A stretch of 32,241 bases of DNA, taken from the NCBI GenBank assembly GCA_963642245.1, contig CAVIFY010000019.1:1-32241 (forward strand), written 5' to 3'. Below are positions 20,808 to 28,741 of the stretch, in pieces (within the stretch, counting starts at the first letter, position 1; each line of letters opens with the position of its first letter). The notes beneath the pieces are model-generated. The model was not told where the DNA came from, did not search any database, and saw only the letters and a list, made by a program, of their open reading frames with translations. Both the position numbers and the translations under genes were made by a program. The DNA comes from CAG-217 sp963642245. GTDB lineage: Bacteria > Bacillota > Clostridia > Oscillospirales > Acutalibacteraceae.

Positions 20808-23563
20808 GACCGTTAAAACTCACTTTGTCCGCCTTTGGCCCTTATGCCCGGGAGCAGGTGCTGGATTTTTCCAAGCTGGGCACCGGCGGCGTGTATTTGA
20901 TCACCGGCGATACCGGCGCCGGTAAGACCACCATTTTTGACGGCATTATTTTTGCCCTGTACGGCAAGGCCAGCGGCAAAAATCGGGACCCGTCCACCCT
21001 GCGATCTAAGTACGCAGCGCCGGAGACCCCCACCTTTGCAGAGTTGACTTTTGCCTATGACCGGGCGGTGTACACTGTGCGCCGCAGCCCGGAATACCGG
21101 CGACCCAAGACCCGGGGCGAGGGTATGACCACCCAGCACGCTATGGCGGAGCTGATCTGCCCGGACGGCCGGGTGATCGCCAAGCAGGCGGAAGTGGACA
21201 GCGAAATCACCGCCCTGCTGGGGCTGGATCGTGACCAGTTTTGCCAGATCGCCATGCTGGCGCAAGGGGACTTTTTGCGCCTACTGCTGGCCAGCACAGA
21301 GGAGCGCAGCCGTATATTCCAAAAGCTGTTTGACACCGGGCGGTATGCCTGCTTGCAGGAGAAGCTGCGCCAGTCTGCCTTGGAGGTGAAGCGCGCCTAT
21401 GACGCCGGGCAGGAAAAATTGCGCCAGTACGGCGAGGGCGTGCGCTGCCCGGAGGACTCTCTGCTCTTTGCCAAGGCCCGGCAGCTGCAACAGGGCCGGT
21501 TGCCTTTTGGCGAAAGCCGAGAGCTGCTGGAACAGCTGATCCAATTAGACACAGCCGCCGCTGTGGAGAACAACCGCCAAGCGGCGGAAATACAAGAGAA
21601 AATGCAAGCCGTCCAGGCAGCGTTGACAGCTGCTCAGCGCCGTTTGCAACTGGAGCGGCAGCTGCAAGATCTGACCCGGCAGCAGGCGGAACTGACTCCC
21701 AGGCAAGCGGCGGCAGCGGACAGATTGCAGCAGTGCGCCGCCCGGGCGGCGGAGACGGAACAGCTCACCGCCCGCCTGGCTTTGCTGCAAGCCCAGCTGC
21801 CCAAGTACGACCGACTGACTCGGGCGCAGCAGACCTTGGCAGAGGTGCGGCAGCAGGCAGAGCGGCAGGCAGCGGCATACACGGCAGCCGGTGAGGCTGC
21901 GGAAAAAGCTCGGGCAGAGCAAACCCGCTTAGAACAGCGGCGGCAGGAACTACAAGGGGCAGCCGCCGGGTTGGAGCAGGCCAAGGCGGCCTGTACGCAG
22001 GCCCGGCAACAGGCAGAGGCGCTGACCGCTTTAGAGCAGCAGCGGGCTGCACTGCAAACCACGGAGAATATCTATCGCCGTGCTGCCGCCGATTACCAAG
22101 CAGCGGCGGAGAACGCCCAGCGCTTGGAGCAGGACTATCAACGCCTGAACCGGGCGTTCCTGGACAGCCAGGCCGGTGTGTTGGCGGCAAATTTGCAGCC
22201 GGGGGCGCCTTGCCCGGTGTGCGGCGCCACGGACCACCCTCACCCGGCGGCTTTGCCCACACAGGCGCCTACTCAGTCCCAGTTGGAGGCAGCCCAGCAG
22301 GCGGCTCGATCCGCTATGGCAAAGGCCACCACTGCCAGCCGGTCCGCCAGTGGCGCAAAGGGGCAGTACCTGGAACAGCAGCGGGCGTTTGCCGCCGGGT
22401 GGCGAGCGCTGCTTGGGGATCTGCCGGAGGATCCGCAACCGGTGCTGGCAGACGCGCTGGCACAGGCACAGACGGCTTGTACCGGGGCGGAAGCGAATAT
22501 GCAGACCGCTCAGGCAGCTGCCCGGGAGGCGGCGCAGGTGGAGCAGACTTTGCCCCAGGTCACCGCACGCGCCACAGAGCGCGCCCGGCAGCAAACGGAA
22601 TTGCAACTTCAGGTGCAGCAGCTGCAACAAGAGGTCAAGCAGCAGCAAAGCCGGTGCAGCGAACTGGCGGCAGAGCTGCCTTTTGCCACCCAGTCGGCAG
22701 CGGAAACGGAGCAGCGCCGCTTAACGGAAAAGCGCAATGCCCTGGAGCAAGCGCACCAAAAAGCGCAAGCTGCCGTGGCGGAACTGGACAAACAGGCGGC
22801 AGCTTTGGCAGCCACTTTGCAGCAGACCCGGCAGCAGCTGGAGAGCTGCCCGGTAGCGGACCCGGCGGCACTGCGCGCCCAGCGGGCCCGGTTGCAGACC
22901 CGACTGCATACACTGACCGATCAGGGCAAGGCGCTGGCCGTGCGGCTCCAGACCAATCAAACGGTGCTGGACCAAATGCAGCGCACGGCGGCAGAGATGG
23001 CGGCGGCAGAGCACCGCTACGGCTGGATAAAAGCCTTGGCAGATACCGCCACCGGCAACTTGACCGGTAAGGAAAAGGTCACCCTGGAGACCTATGTGCA
23101 AATGCAGGACCTGGACGCGGTGCTGGCCTGTGCCAACACCCGGTTTATGGTCATGTCCGGCGGGCAGTACGAGCTGGTGCGCCGCCAAACGGCAGAGAAT
23201 AACCGCAGCCAGTCCGGGCTGGATCTGGATGTGATCGACCATTATAACGGCACCACCCGCAGCGTAAAGAGCCTGTCCGGCGGCGAGTCCTTTAAGGCTT
23301 CTTTGTCGCTGGCTTTGGGGCTGTCGGATCGGGTGCAGAGCACCGCCGGCGGCGTGCGGCTGGACGCAATGTTTGTGGACGAGGGCTTTGGCTCTTTGGA
23401 CGAGGAGTCCATCCATCAGGCACTGCACGCCTTGACGGACCTGGCCCGCAGCGACCGTCTGGTGGGTATTATCTCCCATGTAGCGGACCTGCGCGCGGCC
23501 ATTGACCGGCAGATCCTGGTCACCAAGGCTCCCACCGGCGGCAGCCATGCCACTATCCTATAA
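20804..23563 (+). CDS. sbcC: ATPase subunit SbcC (Rad50 type)
   Basis: This 919-residue SMC-like ATPase is the partner of SbcD. Walker A (GDTGAGKTT, 35-43) is at the N-terminus. Two long Gln/Ala/Glu-rich coiled coils flank a zinc-hook C470-P-V-C473-G. The ABC signature SLSGGESFKASLSLALGLSDR and Walker B MFVDEGFGSLDEES close the protein. The ATG at 20804 overlaps the sbcD stop (ATGA) and has GAGGAGG; a start five codons earlier is less likely. The coiled coil is unusually rich in glutamine (CAG/CAA runs). The stop is followed by a terminator. Confidence 0.97.
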   Translation: MRPLKLTLSAFGPYAREQVLDFSKLGTGGVYLITGDTGAGKTTIFDGIIFALYGKASGKNRDPSTLRSKYAAPETPTFAELTFAYDRAVYTVRRSPEYRRPKTRGEGMTTQHAMAELICPDGRVIAKQAEVDSEITALLGLDRDQFCQIAMLAQGDFLRLLLASTEERSRIFQKLFDTGRYACLQEKLRQSALEVKRAYDAGQEKLRQYGEGVRCPEDSLLFAKARQLQQGRLPFGESRELLEQLIQLDTAAAVENNRQAAEIQEKMQAVQAALTAAQRRLQLERQLQDLTRQQAELTPRQAAAADRLQQCAARAAETEQLTARLALLQAQLPKYDRLTRAQQTLAEVRQQAERQAAAYTAAGEAAEKARAEQTRLEQRRQELQGAAAGLEQAKAACTQARQQAEALTALEQQRAALQTTENIYRRAAADYQAAAENAQRLEQDYQRLNRAFLDSQAGVLAANLQPGAPCPVCGATDHPHPAALPTQAPTQSQLEAAQQAARSAMAKATTASRSASGAKGQYLEQQRAFAAGWRALLGDLPEDPQPVLADALAQAQTACTGAEANMQTAQAAAREAAQVEQTLPQVTARATERARQQTELQLQVQQLQQEVKQQQSRCSELAAELPFATQSAAETEQRRLTEKRNALEQAHQKAQAAVAELDKQAAALAATLQQTRQQLESCPVADPAALRAQRARLQTRLHTLTDQGKALAVRLQTNQTVLDQMQRTAAEMAAAEHRYGWIKALADTATGNLTGKEKVTLETYVQMQDLDAVLACANTRFMVMSGGQYELVRRQTAENNRSQSGLDLDVIDHYNGTTRSVKSLSGGESFKASLSLALGLSDRVQSTAGGVRLDAMFVDEGFGSLDEESIHQALHALTDLARSDRLVGIISHVADLRAAIDRQILVTKAPTGGSHATIL

Positions 23564-23579
23564 CTGCATACACATACAA

Positions 23580-23632
23580 AACACCCCCGCACGGCGTGCT
23601 GCTGTGCAGGGGTGTTCTTTGTTTTTTTGGTT
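23580..23632. terminator. Bidirectional terminator between sbcC and the decarboxylase gene
   Basis: Long stem from AACACCCCCGCAC and GTGCAGGGGTGTT (one mismatch on plus, G-U on minus) with an 11-base loop. On the plus strand a T-rich tail follows; on the minus strand GTTTTG. Confidence 0.8.
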
Positions 23633-24314
23633 ATTGTTTGGCGGCTTCCGCAATGCAGCGCATGGCGTTCAGGCTGCGGGGATAGCCGATGTAAGGCAGG
23701 CACTGGAGCACTACCTTGGTCAGAAATGCGGCGCCGTTGCCCATATTCATATTGCCCTTGGCGTGGGCGGTCAGCTGGGGCTCGCAGCCCCCTTGGGCAG
23801 AGAGAAAGCAGAAGGTGATCATCTCCCGCTGAGCCAGGTCCAGCCCGGTGCGGGTGTAGTAATCGCCAAAGCAGTTGGCTGCCAGGTAGCGGTTGACGGT
23901 GCCGGCTTTCCACGTCTCGTTCATGTGGTCACCGAAGATCTCCACTTGGGCGGCAATGCCCTTTTCCAGCCGGTCGTCCATGGTGGTGGTCGCCTGGCCG
24001 GGCAGGGGCAGTTCAATGCCTGCGGCGGTCAGTGCGTCGTTGGTGGCGTGCAGGAACGGCAGTGCACGGCCATAGCCCAGGTAGTCGGTGGCCTGGTACA
24101 CCATCTCCTTGACAGCCACCGGGTCAAGCCCCTCTTCCAGCGCCTGGGGCAGCACCTCTTTGTAGGCGTCTACACTGCCGCTGCCGGTGAGAGTGGCCAA
24201 GATCGCCAGCCAGCGGGTGACGGGCTCCAGCGTGCTGTCCGGTTCGTTTTTTACTTCTTCAAAAAATGCGCCCAGTTGCTGGGCATATTCCGGGTCTGTG
24301 TTTTGCAAACTCAT
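23631..24314 (-). CDS. Tandem-domain carboxymuconolactone decarboxylase family protein
   Basis: This 227-residue all-helical protein has two carboxymuconolactone decarboxylase (AhpD-like) units. The first is about residues 20-90 (PVTRWLAILATLTGSGS and VKEMVYQATDYLGYGRALPFL). The second is about 125-220 (TGLDLAQREMITFCFLSAQGGCEPQLTAHAKGNMNMG). The first unit lacks cysteines; the second has C169 and C177, not in the C-x-x-C of AhpD. So peroxidase activity is doubtful, and a hydrolase/decarboxylase-like role or thiol chemistry is possible. In Bacillus, AdhR controls a gene of this family (yraC). Its start overlaps the upstream cupin stop (ATGA), so both are co-translated from the MerR-type promoter. 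Confidence 0.88.
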   Translation of the reverse strand: MSLQNTDPEYAQQLGAFFEEVKNEPDSTLEPVTRWLAILATLTGSGSVDAYKEVLPQALEEGLDPVAVKEMVYQATDYLGYGRALPFLHATNDALTAAGIELPLPGQATTTMDDRLEKGIAAQVEIFGDHMNETWKAGTVNRYLAANCFGDYYTRTGLDLAQREMITFCFLSAQGGCEPQLTAHAKGNMNMGNGAAFLTKVVLQCLPYIGYPRSLNAMRCIAEAAKQ

Positions 24315-24757
24315 TTTTCTGCCTCCAGTGCGTTATAATCCGCGTCGCTCACCGGCTCGCACCACTCGTTCGTGGCGTTCTCGCCGGGCACCTCCATAGC
24401 AATGTGGGAGAACCAGCTGTCGCGCTTGGCGCCGTGCCAGTGCTTTACCTCCGGCGGAATGGTAATGACCATACCCTCGTGCAGCGCCACCGGGGCCTTG
24501 CCCCATTCCTGGTACCAGCCCTCACCGGCGGTGCAGATCAGCAGCTGACCGCCGCCTTTTGTGGCGTGGTGAATGTGCCAGTTGTTGCGGCACCCCGGCT
24601 CAAAGGTCACATTGGACAAATGCAGCGCCGTGGCCTTGGGATCGGTCAGGGGATTGAGATAAGAGTTGCCCACAAAGTATTGGGCATAAGCCGTGTTGGC
24701 GGCGCCTTTGCCAAATGCGTTGGCACCGGCGAAGGCTTCTTCCGTTGCGTATTTCAT
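24311..24757 (-). CDS. Cupin-domain protein of the MerR-type regulon
   Basis: This 148-residue single-domain cupin shows metal-binding motif 1 as H61-I-H63-H-A with Q71 in GGGQLLICTAGEGWYQ, and motif 2 as P-x-x-V-K-H106-W-H108. This is the common cupin type found next to carboxymuconolactone decarboxylases in Bacillota. It is first in a two-gene operon driven by a promoter with a 19-base spacer and an AdhR-type dyad, so aldehyde or electrophile induction is likely. Reaction unknown. Confidence 0.9.
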   Translation of the reverse strand: MKYATEEAFAGANAFGKGAANTAYAQYFVGNSYLNPLTDPKATALHLSNVTFEPGCRNNWHIHHATKGGGQLLICTAGEGWYQEWGKAPVALHEGMVITIPPEVKHWHGAKRDSWFSHIAMEVPGENATNEWCEPVSDADYNALEAEK

Positions 24758-24802
24758 AGATAAAACCTCCTTATTTTGCGGCCTTTGGCCGCCTTTGTCT
24801 TT

Positions 24803-24833
24803 ATCATAGCACTTTGAGTTTACTCCAAGTCAA
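24803..24833 (-). promoter_or_regulatory. MerR-type promoter and operator of the cupin-decarboxylase operon
   Basis: On the minus strand, TTGACT (24828-24833), a 19-base spacer and TATGAT (24803-24808). The spacer dyad reads CTTGGAGTAAACTCAAAG (24812-24829), closely matching the copy before merR (15777-15794) and the AdhR consensus. Confidence 0.85.
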
Positions 24834-24870
24834 GAGGTTCGGTAAAATTTTTTCGATTTTTTGCTACCGC

Positions 24871-24899
24871 TTGACAGCGGGCGGCAGCTATGCTACAAT
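24871..24899 (+). promoter_or_regulatory. Promoter of the MATE transporter
   Basis: TTGACA (24871-24876), a 17-base spacer and TACAAT (24894-24899). Transcription would start near 24906, about 100 bases before the start codon. Confidence 0.8.
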
Positions 24900-24948
24900 A
24901 CGGGACGAAAATTCGGTTGTGGATTTTTCCGGAGTTGCTCATCTTTTT

Positions 24949-24980
24949 GCCACACACTCTACGGGGTGCGTGGCTTTTTT
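24949..24980 (+). terminator. Terminator inside the MATE leader (attenuator)
   Basis: Stem GCCAC-A-CAC (24949-24957) / GTG-C-GTGGC (24966-24974) with one mismatch, followed by TTTTTT. It lies between the promoter and the MATE start, with no gene before it. Upstream TGTGG (24918-24922) could pair with CCACA (24950-24954), a short competitor. Confidence 0.65.
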
Positions 24981-25006
24981 ATACCTGCAAGCAGAAAGGA
25001 AAACAG

Positions 25007-26341
25007 ATGGACGAACAGTTTATGCGCAAAAAGGCGGTGCTGCCGCTGATCACCTCTATGGCGCTGCCCATGGTGCTCTCCATGCTGGTGAACGCCCTTT
25101 ATAATATTGTAGACAGCTACTTTGTGGCCCGCATTAGCGAGGACGCCATGACGGCGCTGTCGCTGGTGTATCCCTTGCAAAATCTGGTCAACGCCATTGC
25201 CATCGGTTTTGGCGTGGGGATCAGTGCGGTGATCGCGTTGTATTTGGGTGCCGGCAAGCAGCAGCGGGCGGATCAGGCGGCCACCCAGGGTATGCTGTGG
25301 GCGCTGGTACACGGGGTGGTGCTCACCGGCGTGTGCATTGCCATCATTCCGCTGTTTTTGCAAGCGTTTACCAAGGACAGGGCGGTGATCGACCTGGGGG
25401 TGCGCTACGGGCGCATTGTGTTTGGCTTCTCCATTATCATCAATGCGGACTTGGCCTTTGAAAAGATCTTCCAGGCAGTAGGTCGTATGAAAGTGACCAT
25501 GGTTGGCCTGGGGCTGGGGTGCCTGGCCAATATTATTTTGGACCCACTGTTGATCTTCGGCCTGGGGCCGTTCCCCCAAATGGGCATTGACGGCGCAGCG
25601 CTGGCTACCGGGCTGGGCCAGGTGCTCACCCTGGTGATCTACCTGCTGTTCTACTATTTGCGCCCTATTTCCGTTAAGATCCGCTTGCAGCACCTGCGGC
25701 CGTCCCGGCACCTGGTGGGGCGGCTTTATGCCATCGGCATTCCGGCGGCGCTAAACTTGGCGCTGCCCTCGGTGCTGATCTCTGCACTGAACGCCATTTT
25801 GGCCGCGTTCTCCCAGACCTATGTGCTGATTTTAGGCGCGTATTATAAATTGCAAACTTTTCTGTATCTGCCGGCCAACGGCATTGTGCAGGGTATGCGC
25901 CCGGTGATCGGGTTCAATTACGGCGCCAAGGAATATGGGCGGGTCAAGCAGATCTTCCGCACCGTCTTGGTCATGACTGCCGCCATTATGGTGGTGGGCA
26001 CCGTGCTGTGCCTGGTGATCCCCGGTCAGCTGATCGGTCTGTTTACCGAGAACGCAGCCACCGTGGCTGCCGGTAAAACGGCGCTGCGGATCATCAGCGG
26101 CGGGTTCATTGTGTCTGCTGTGTCGGTGACTGCCTCCGGTGCGCTGGAGGGACTGGGCAAAGGCACGCCGTCATTGGTGATCTCCCTTTGCCGGTATTTG
26201 GTGATCATCGTCCCGGTGGCTTTCCTGCTAAGCCGGGTGCTGGGCGCCGCCGGTGTGTGGCACGCCTTTTGGATCGCCGAGTTGCTCACCGCCGGTATCG
26301 CCCTGGCGGTGTACCGCAAAGCCGTGCAGATCAAAGCCTGA
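25007..26341 (+). CDS. MATE-family efflux transporter
   Basis: This 444-residue membrane protein has about 12 helices in the MATE arrangement. LPLITSMALPMVLSMLVNALYNIVDSYFVARI at the N-end, GFGVGISAVIALYLGAGK and MGIDGAALATGLGQ are typical, with the second half repeating the pattern (IPAALNLALPSVLISALN and GIVQGMRPVIGFNYGAK). It should expel a cationic or aromatic compound using an H+ or Na+ gradient. The frame is open back to 24890, but the ATG at 25007 follows ribosome binding site AGAAAGGA; earlier in-frame codons lie in the leader terminator. Regulation by attenuation is likely; substrate unknown. Confidence 0.92.
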   Translation: MDEQFMRKKAVLPLITSMALPMVLSMLVNALYNIVDSYFVARISEDAMTALSLVYPLQNLVNAIAIGFGVGISAVIALYLGAGKQQRADQAATQGMLWALVHGVVLTGVCIAIIPLFLQAFTKDRAVIDLGVRYGRIVFGFSIIINADLAFEKIFQAVGRMKVTMVGLGLGCLANIILDPLLIFGLGPFPQMGIDGAALATGLGQVLTLVIYLLFYYLRPISVKIRLQHLRPSRHLVGRLYAIGIPAALNLALPSVLISALNAILAAFSQTYVLILGAYYKLQTFLYLPANGIVQGMRPVIGFNYGAKEYGRVKQIFRTVLVMTAAIMVVGTVLCLVIPGQLIGLFTENAATVAAGKTALRIISGGFIVSAVSVTASGALEGLGKGTPSLVISLCRYLVIIVPVAFLLSRVLGAAGVWHAFWIAELLTAGIALAVYRKAVQIKA

Positions 26342-26359
26342 TTATAGAAGAACAGAACA

Positions 26360-26393
26360 AAGCCGCACAGATCATTCTGTGCGGCTTCTTTTG
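26360..26393. terminator. Bidirectional terminator between MATE and galT
   Basis: Twelve-bp stem AAGCCGCACAGA / TCTGTGCGGCTT with loop TCAT. A TCTTTTG tail follows on the plus strand, and a weaker TTGTTCTG on the minus strand. Confidence 0.85.
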
Positions 26394-26406
26394 TATCTAT
26401 TTGCTT

Positions 26407-27903
26407 TTATGCGGTCTCTACGCTGTCCAGGAAACGCAGGAACTGGGCCTTACCGGCATCGTTGCGGTCAAACACGCCGCACTGCTCCAAAATAGCGGCA
26501 AAGACTTTGCCCACTTCTTGTTGCAGAATGTCCATACAATTTTCGGCGGTCAATGTGTTCTTGGCGGCGATCTCCATTGCCCAGTCCTTGTGCTTGGCAA
26601 TGCGTTCGTCAGCAGCAATATCTGTGCCGCTGAGCAGTGCGTCTCGCAGCAGCTCCAACTCGGTCTTTAACCGGGCAGGCAGCACCGCCAGACCCATCAC
26701 CTCGATCAGGCCGATATTCTCTTTCTTAATATGATGGTACTCCGGGTGGGGGTGGTACAGGCCGTCCGGGCACTCCGGGGTGGTGATGTTGTTGCGCAGC
26801 ACCAGGTCCAGCTCATATTTGCCGTCCTTGAACCGGGCGATAGGGGTAATGGTATTGTGGGGCGTACCCTCGGTCTCCGCATAGATAAAGGCCTCCGGGT
26901 CCGTATAGCCGCGCCAGGCTTGCAGCACTTTGTCTGCCAGGTCGCAAATGCGCGCCGATTCGTCCCCGCGCAGGCGCAGTACGGACATAGGCCACTTGAC
27001 GATCCCGGCCTCAATATCTTCATATCCGGCAAAGGCGTAGGGGGTCTCTACCGGTGCCTTGGTCATAGCAAAGGTATAGTGCCCGCCCTGGAAGTGCTCG
27101 TGGGTAAGAATGGAGCCGCCCACGATGGGCAGGTCCGCGTTGGAGCCTACAAAATAATGGGGGAACTTCTCTACAAAATCAAACAGCTTTTGGAACGCAC
27201 TGCGGTCGATCTTCATAGGCGTGTGCCGGCCGTTAAAGACAATGCAGTGCTCGTTGTAGTAGCCGTAGGGCGAATACTGCAAAAACCATTGACCGCCGCC
27301 CATTTCCAGGGGAATGATCCGGTGATTTTGTCGTGCCGGGTGATTGACCCGCCCGGCGTAGCCCTCGTTCTCCTTGCACAGCTGGCACTTGGGGTAAGCG
27401 CTCTGCTTCATTTGCAGGGCGGCCGCAATGGCCTTGGGGTCCTTCTCCGGCTTGGACAGATTGATGGTCATATCCATATCGCCGTAAGGGGTGGGGGTGA
27501 TCCACTTGGCGTCCTTGGCCAGGCGGTCCGCGCGAATGTAATTGGTGGTCTTGCTAAAGGCGTAGTAGTCGTCTGTGGCTGCCTTGGGGCTGTCTGCGTA
27601 CAGATCCCAAAACCGGCGGATCACCGCAGAGGGCCGCGGGGTCAGCAGACCCATCAGCTTGGTGTCAAACAGATCTCGATACACCACAGAGTCCTGGCAC
27701 AGCCCGTTGGCGCAGGCGTAGTCCAGCAGGGTATCTAAAATTTCCGTCAGTGCCGGTTGGCCGGTAACGGTGCGTTCCTCGTATGCGTCCAGCCCCAGCG
27801 CCGCCAGCAATTCGTTGACGGCCCAGGTGCGGTCCGCCTCTTCGATCAGGCCGGTGCGCACGCCGTACTCTGCCAGCGCTGTGATCCCCTCAAATACATC
27901 CAT
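26407..27903 (-). CDS. galT: UDP-glucose-hexose-1-phosphate uridylyltransferase, type 2
   Basis: This 498-residue enzyme is of the Gram-positive type-2 GalT family, which exchanges UMP between UDP-glucose and galactose-1-phosphate (or a related hexose-1-phosphate) in the Leloir route. Landmarks are KCQLCKENEGYAGRVNHPARQNHRIIP, YNEHCIVFNGRHTPM and the active-site H268-E-H270-F-Q-G-G. The ATG at 27903 gives the normal family length; the open frame extends far upstream (to 28956) only by chance across the opposite-strand gene. It could act on the product of the nahK-type kinase at the left end of the window. Confidence 0.93.
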   Translation of the reverse strand: MDVFEGITALAEYGVRTGLIEEADRTWAVNELLAALGLDAYEERTVTGQPALTEILDTLLDYACANGLCQDSVVYRDLFDTKLMGLLTPRPSAVIRRFWDLYADSPKAATDDYYAFSKTTNYIRADRLAKDAKWITPTPYGDMDMTINLSKPEKDPKAIAAALQMKQSAYPKCQLCKENEGYAGRVNHPARQNHRIIPLEMGGGQWFLQYSPYGYYNEHCIVFNGRHTPMKIDRSAFQKLFDFVEKFPHYFVGSNADLPIVGGSILTHEHFQGGHYTFAMTKAPVETPYAFAGYEDIEAGIVKWPMSVLRLRGDESARICDLADKVLQAWRGYTDPEAFIYAETEGTPHNTITPIARFKDGKYELDLVLRNNITTPECPDGLYHPHPEYHHIKKENIGLIEVMGLAVLPARLKTELELLRDALLSGTDIAADERIAKHKDWAMEIAAKNTLTAENCMDILQQEVGKVFAAILEQCGVFDRNDAGKAQFLRFLDSVETA

Positions 27904-27952
27904 GGTTCTACCTTCGCTTTCTGCCCTAACAGCGGGATTTTTTGGAGTTCTT

Positions 27953-27981
27953 ATTTTACCACATTTTGCCCCGGGTGGCAA
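27953..27981 (-). promoter_or_regulatory. Promoter of galT
   Basis: On the minus strand, TTGCCA (27976-27981), a 17-base spacer and TAAAAT (27953-27958). Confidence 0.65.
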
Positions 27982-28035
27982 CCGATTTGCACAAAAAAGA
28001 CCGGAATTCGGATCCGTAGTCCGTTTTCCCTGAGC

Positions 28036-28062
28036 ACCCAAACAGGCGCCGCTGCATAGTAT
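28036..28062 (+). promoter_or_regulatory. Possible mother-cell sporulation promoter of the cotJC-like gene
   Basis: CATAGTAT (28055-28062) resembles sigma-E/sigma-K -10 boxes, with AC 17 bases upstream (28036-28037) as in sigma-K promoters. No good sigma-A promoter is seen close to the gene. The -10 resembles CATAGAAT before the FeoB-like gene. Confidence 0.35.
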
Positions 28063-28083
28063 GCAGAGAAAAGGAGAGATGGT

Positions 28084-28683
28084 ATGTTTAGTTATATAAA
28101 AAAATTGCAGTACCCCATCAACATTAAGAACCCGGACCCCCGCGCCGCGTCCATCATTATCAGCCAGTACGGCGGCCCGGACGGGGAGTTGGGTGCCAGC
28201 CTGCGCTATTTGTCCCAGCGGTATTCCATGCCGTACCCGGAGCTGAAAGGTTTGCTTACGGACATCGGTGTGGAGGAACTGGGGCACCTGGAAATGATCG
28301 GCGCCATGGTGCACCAGCTGACCCGCAACTTGACGGAAAAGCAAATTGAGGAGAACCCGGGCTTTGCCGCCTACTTTGTGGACCATACCGCCGGTGTGTA
28401 TCCCACCTCTGCCAGCGGCTCCCCCTGGAACGCGGCGGGGATCGGCGTAAAGGGCGATACCATTGCCGACCTGAACGAGGACCTGGCGGCGGAGCAAAAG
28501 GCGCGGGTCACCTATGACAACATTCTGCGCCTGGTAGACGATCCGGATATTATCGAGCCTATCAAGTTCCTGCGGGAGCGGGAGATCGTCCATTACCAGC
28601 GCTTTGGCGAGGGCCTGCGGGTCGCTACCGACAAGCTGAACAGCAAAAACTACTATATGACCAACCCGTCGTTTGACAAATAG
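28084..28683 (+). CDS. cotJC: CotJC-type manganese-catalase-like protein
   Basis: This 199-residue ferritin-like protein matches the spore-coat protein CotJC and the manganese catalase core. KKLQYPINIKNPDPRAASIIISQYGGPDGELGASLRYLSQRY is near the start. Likely metal ligands are E35, E65 and H68 (EELGHLEM), E137 (AAEQKAR), and E167 and H170 (EREIVHYQRF). It probably removes peroxide or serves as a coat protein in spores. Unlike the Bacillus cotJABC operon, no cotJA or cotJB is next to it. AAAAGGAGAG supports the ATG. Followed by a strong terminator. Confidence 0.88.
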   Translation: MFSYIKKLQYPINIKNPDPRAASIIISQYGGPDGELGASLRYLSQRYSMPYPELKGLLTDIGVEELGHLEMIGAMVHQLTRNLTEKQIEENPGFAAYFVDHTAGVYPTSASGSPWNAAGIGVKGDTIADLNEDLAAEQKARVTYDNILRLVDDPDIIEPIKFLREREIVHYQRFGEGLRVATDKLNSKNYYMTNPSFDK

Positions 28684-28689
28684 ACCGAA

Positions 28690-28741
28690 AAAAATACCCC
28701 GGTACAAAGTCGCTTTGACTTTGCGCCGGGGCGCTTTTTTA
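28690..28741. terminator. Bidirectional terminator between cotJC and the phosphatase
   Basis: Two-part stem: CCCCGG / CCGGGG outside and CAAAGTC / GACTTTG inside, with TTTTTT on the right and an A-tract on the left. Confidence 0.85.

Noticed and set aside
22000..22830. CAG/CAA-rich repetitive stretch considered as a microsatellite
   Set aside because: It is the glutamine-rich coiled coil of SbcC; codons are mixed and there is no regular repeat unit.
24890..25006. Upstream start for the MATE protein giving 39 extra residues
   Set aside because: The added region runs through the leader terminator and lacks a ribosome binding site; AGAAAGGA supports the ATG at 25007.
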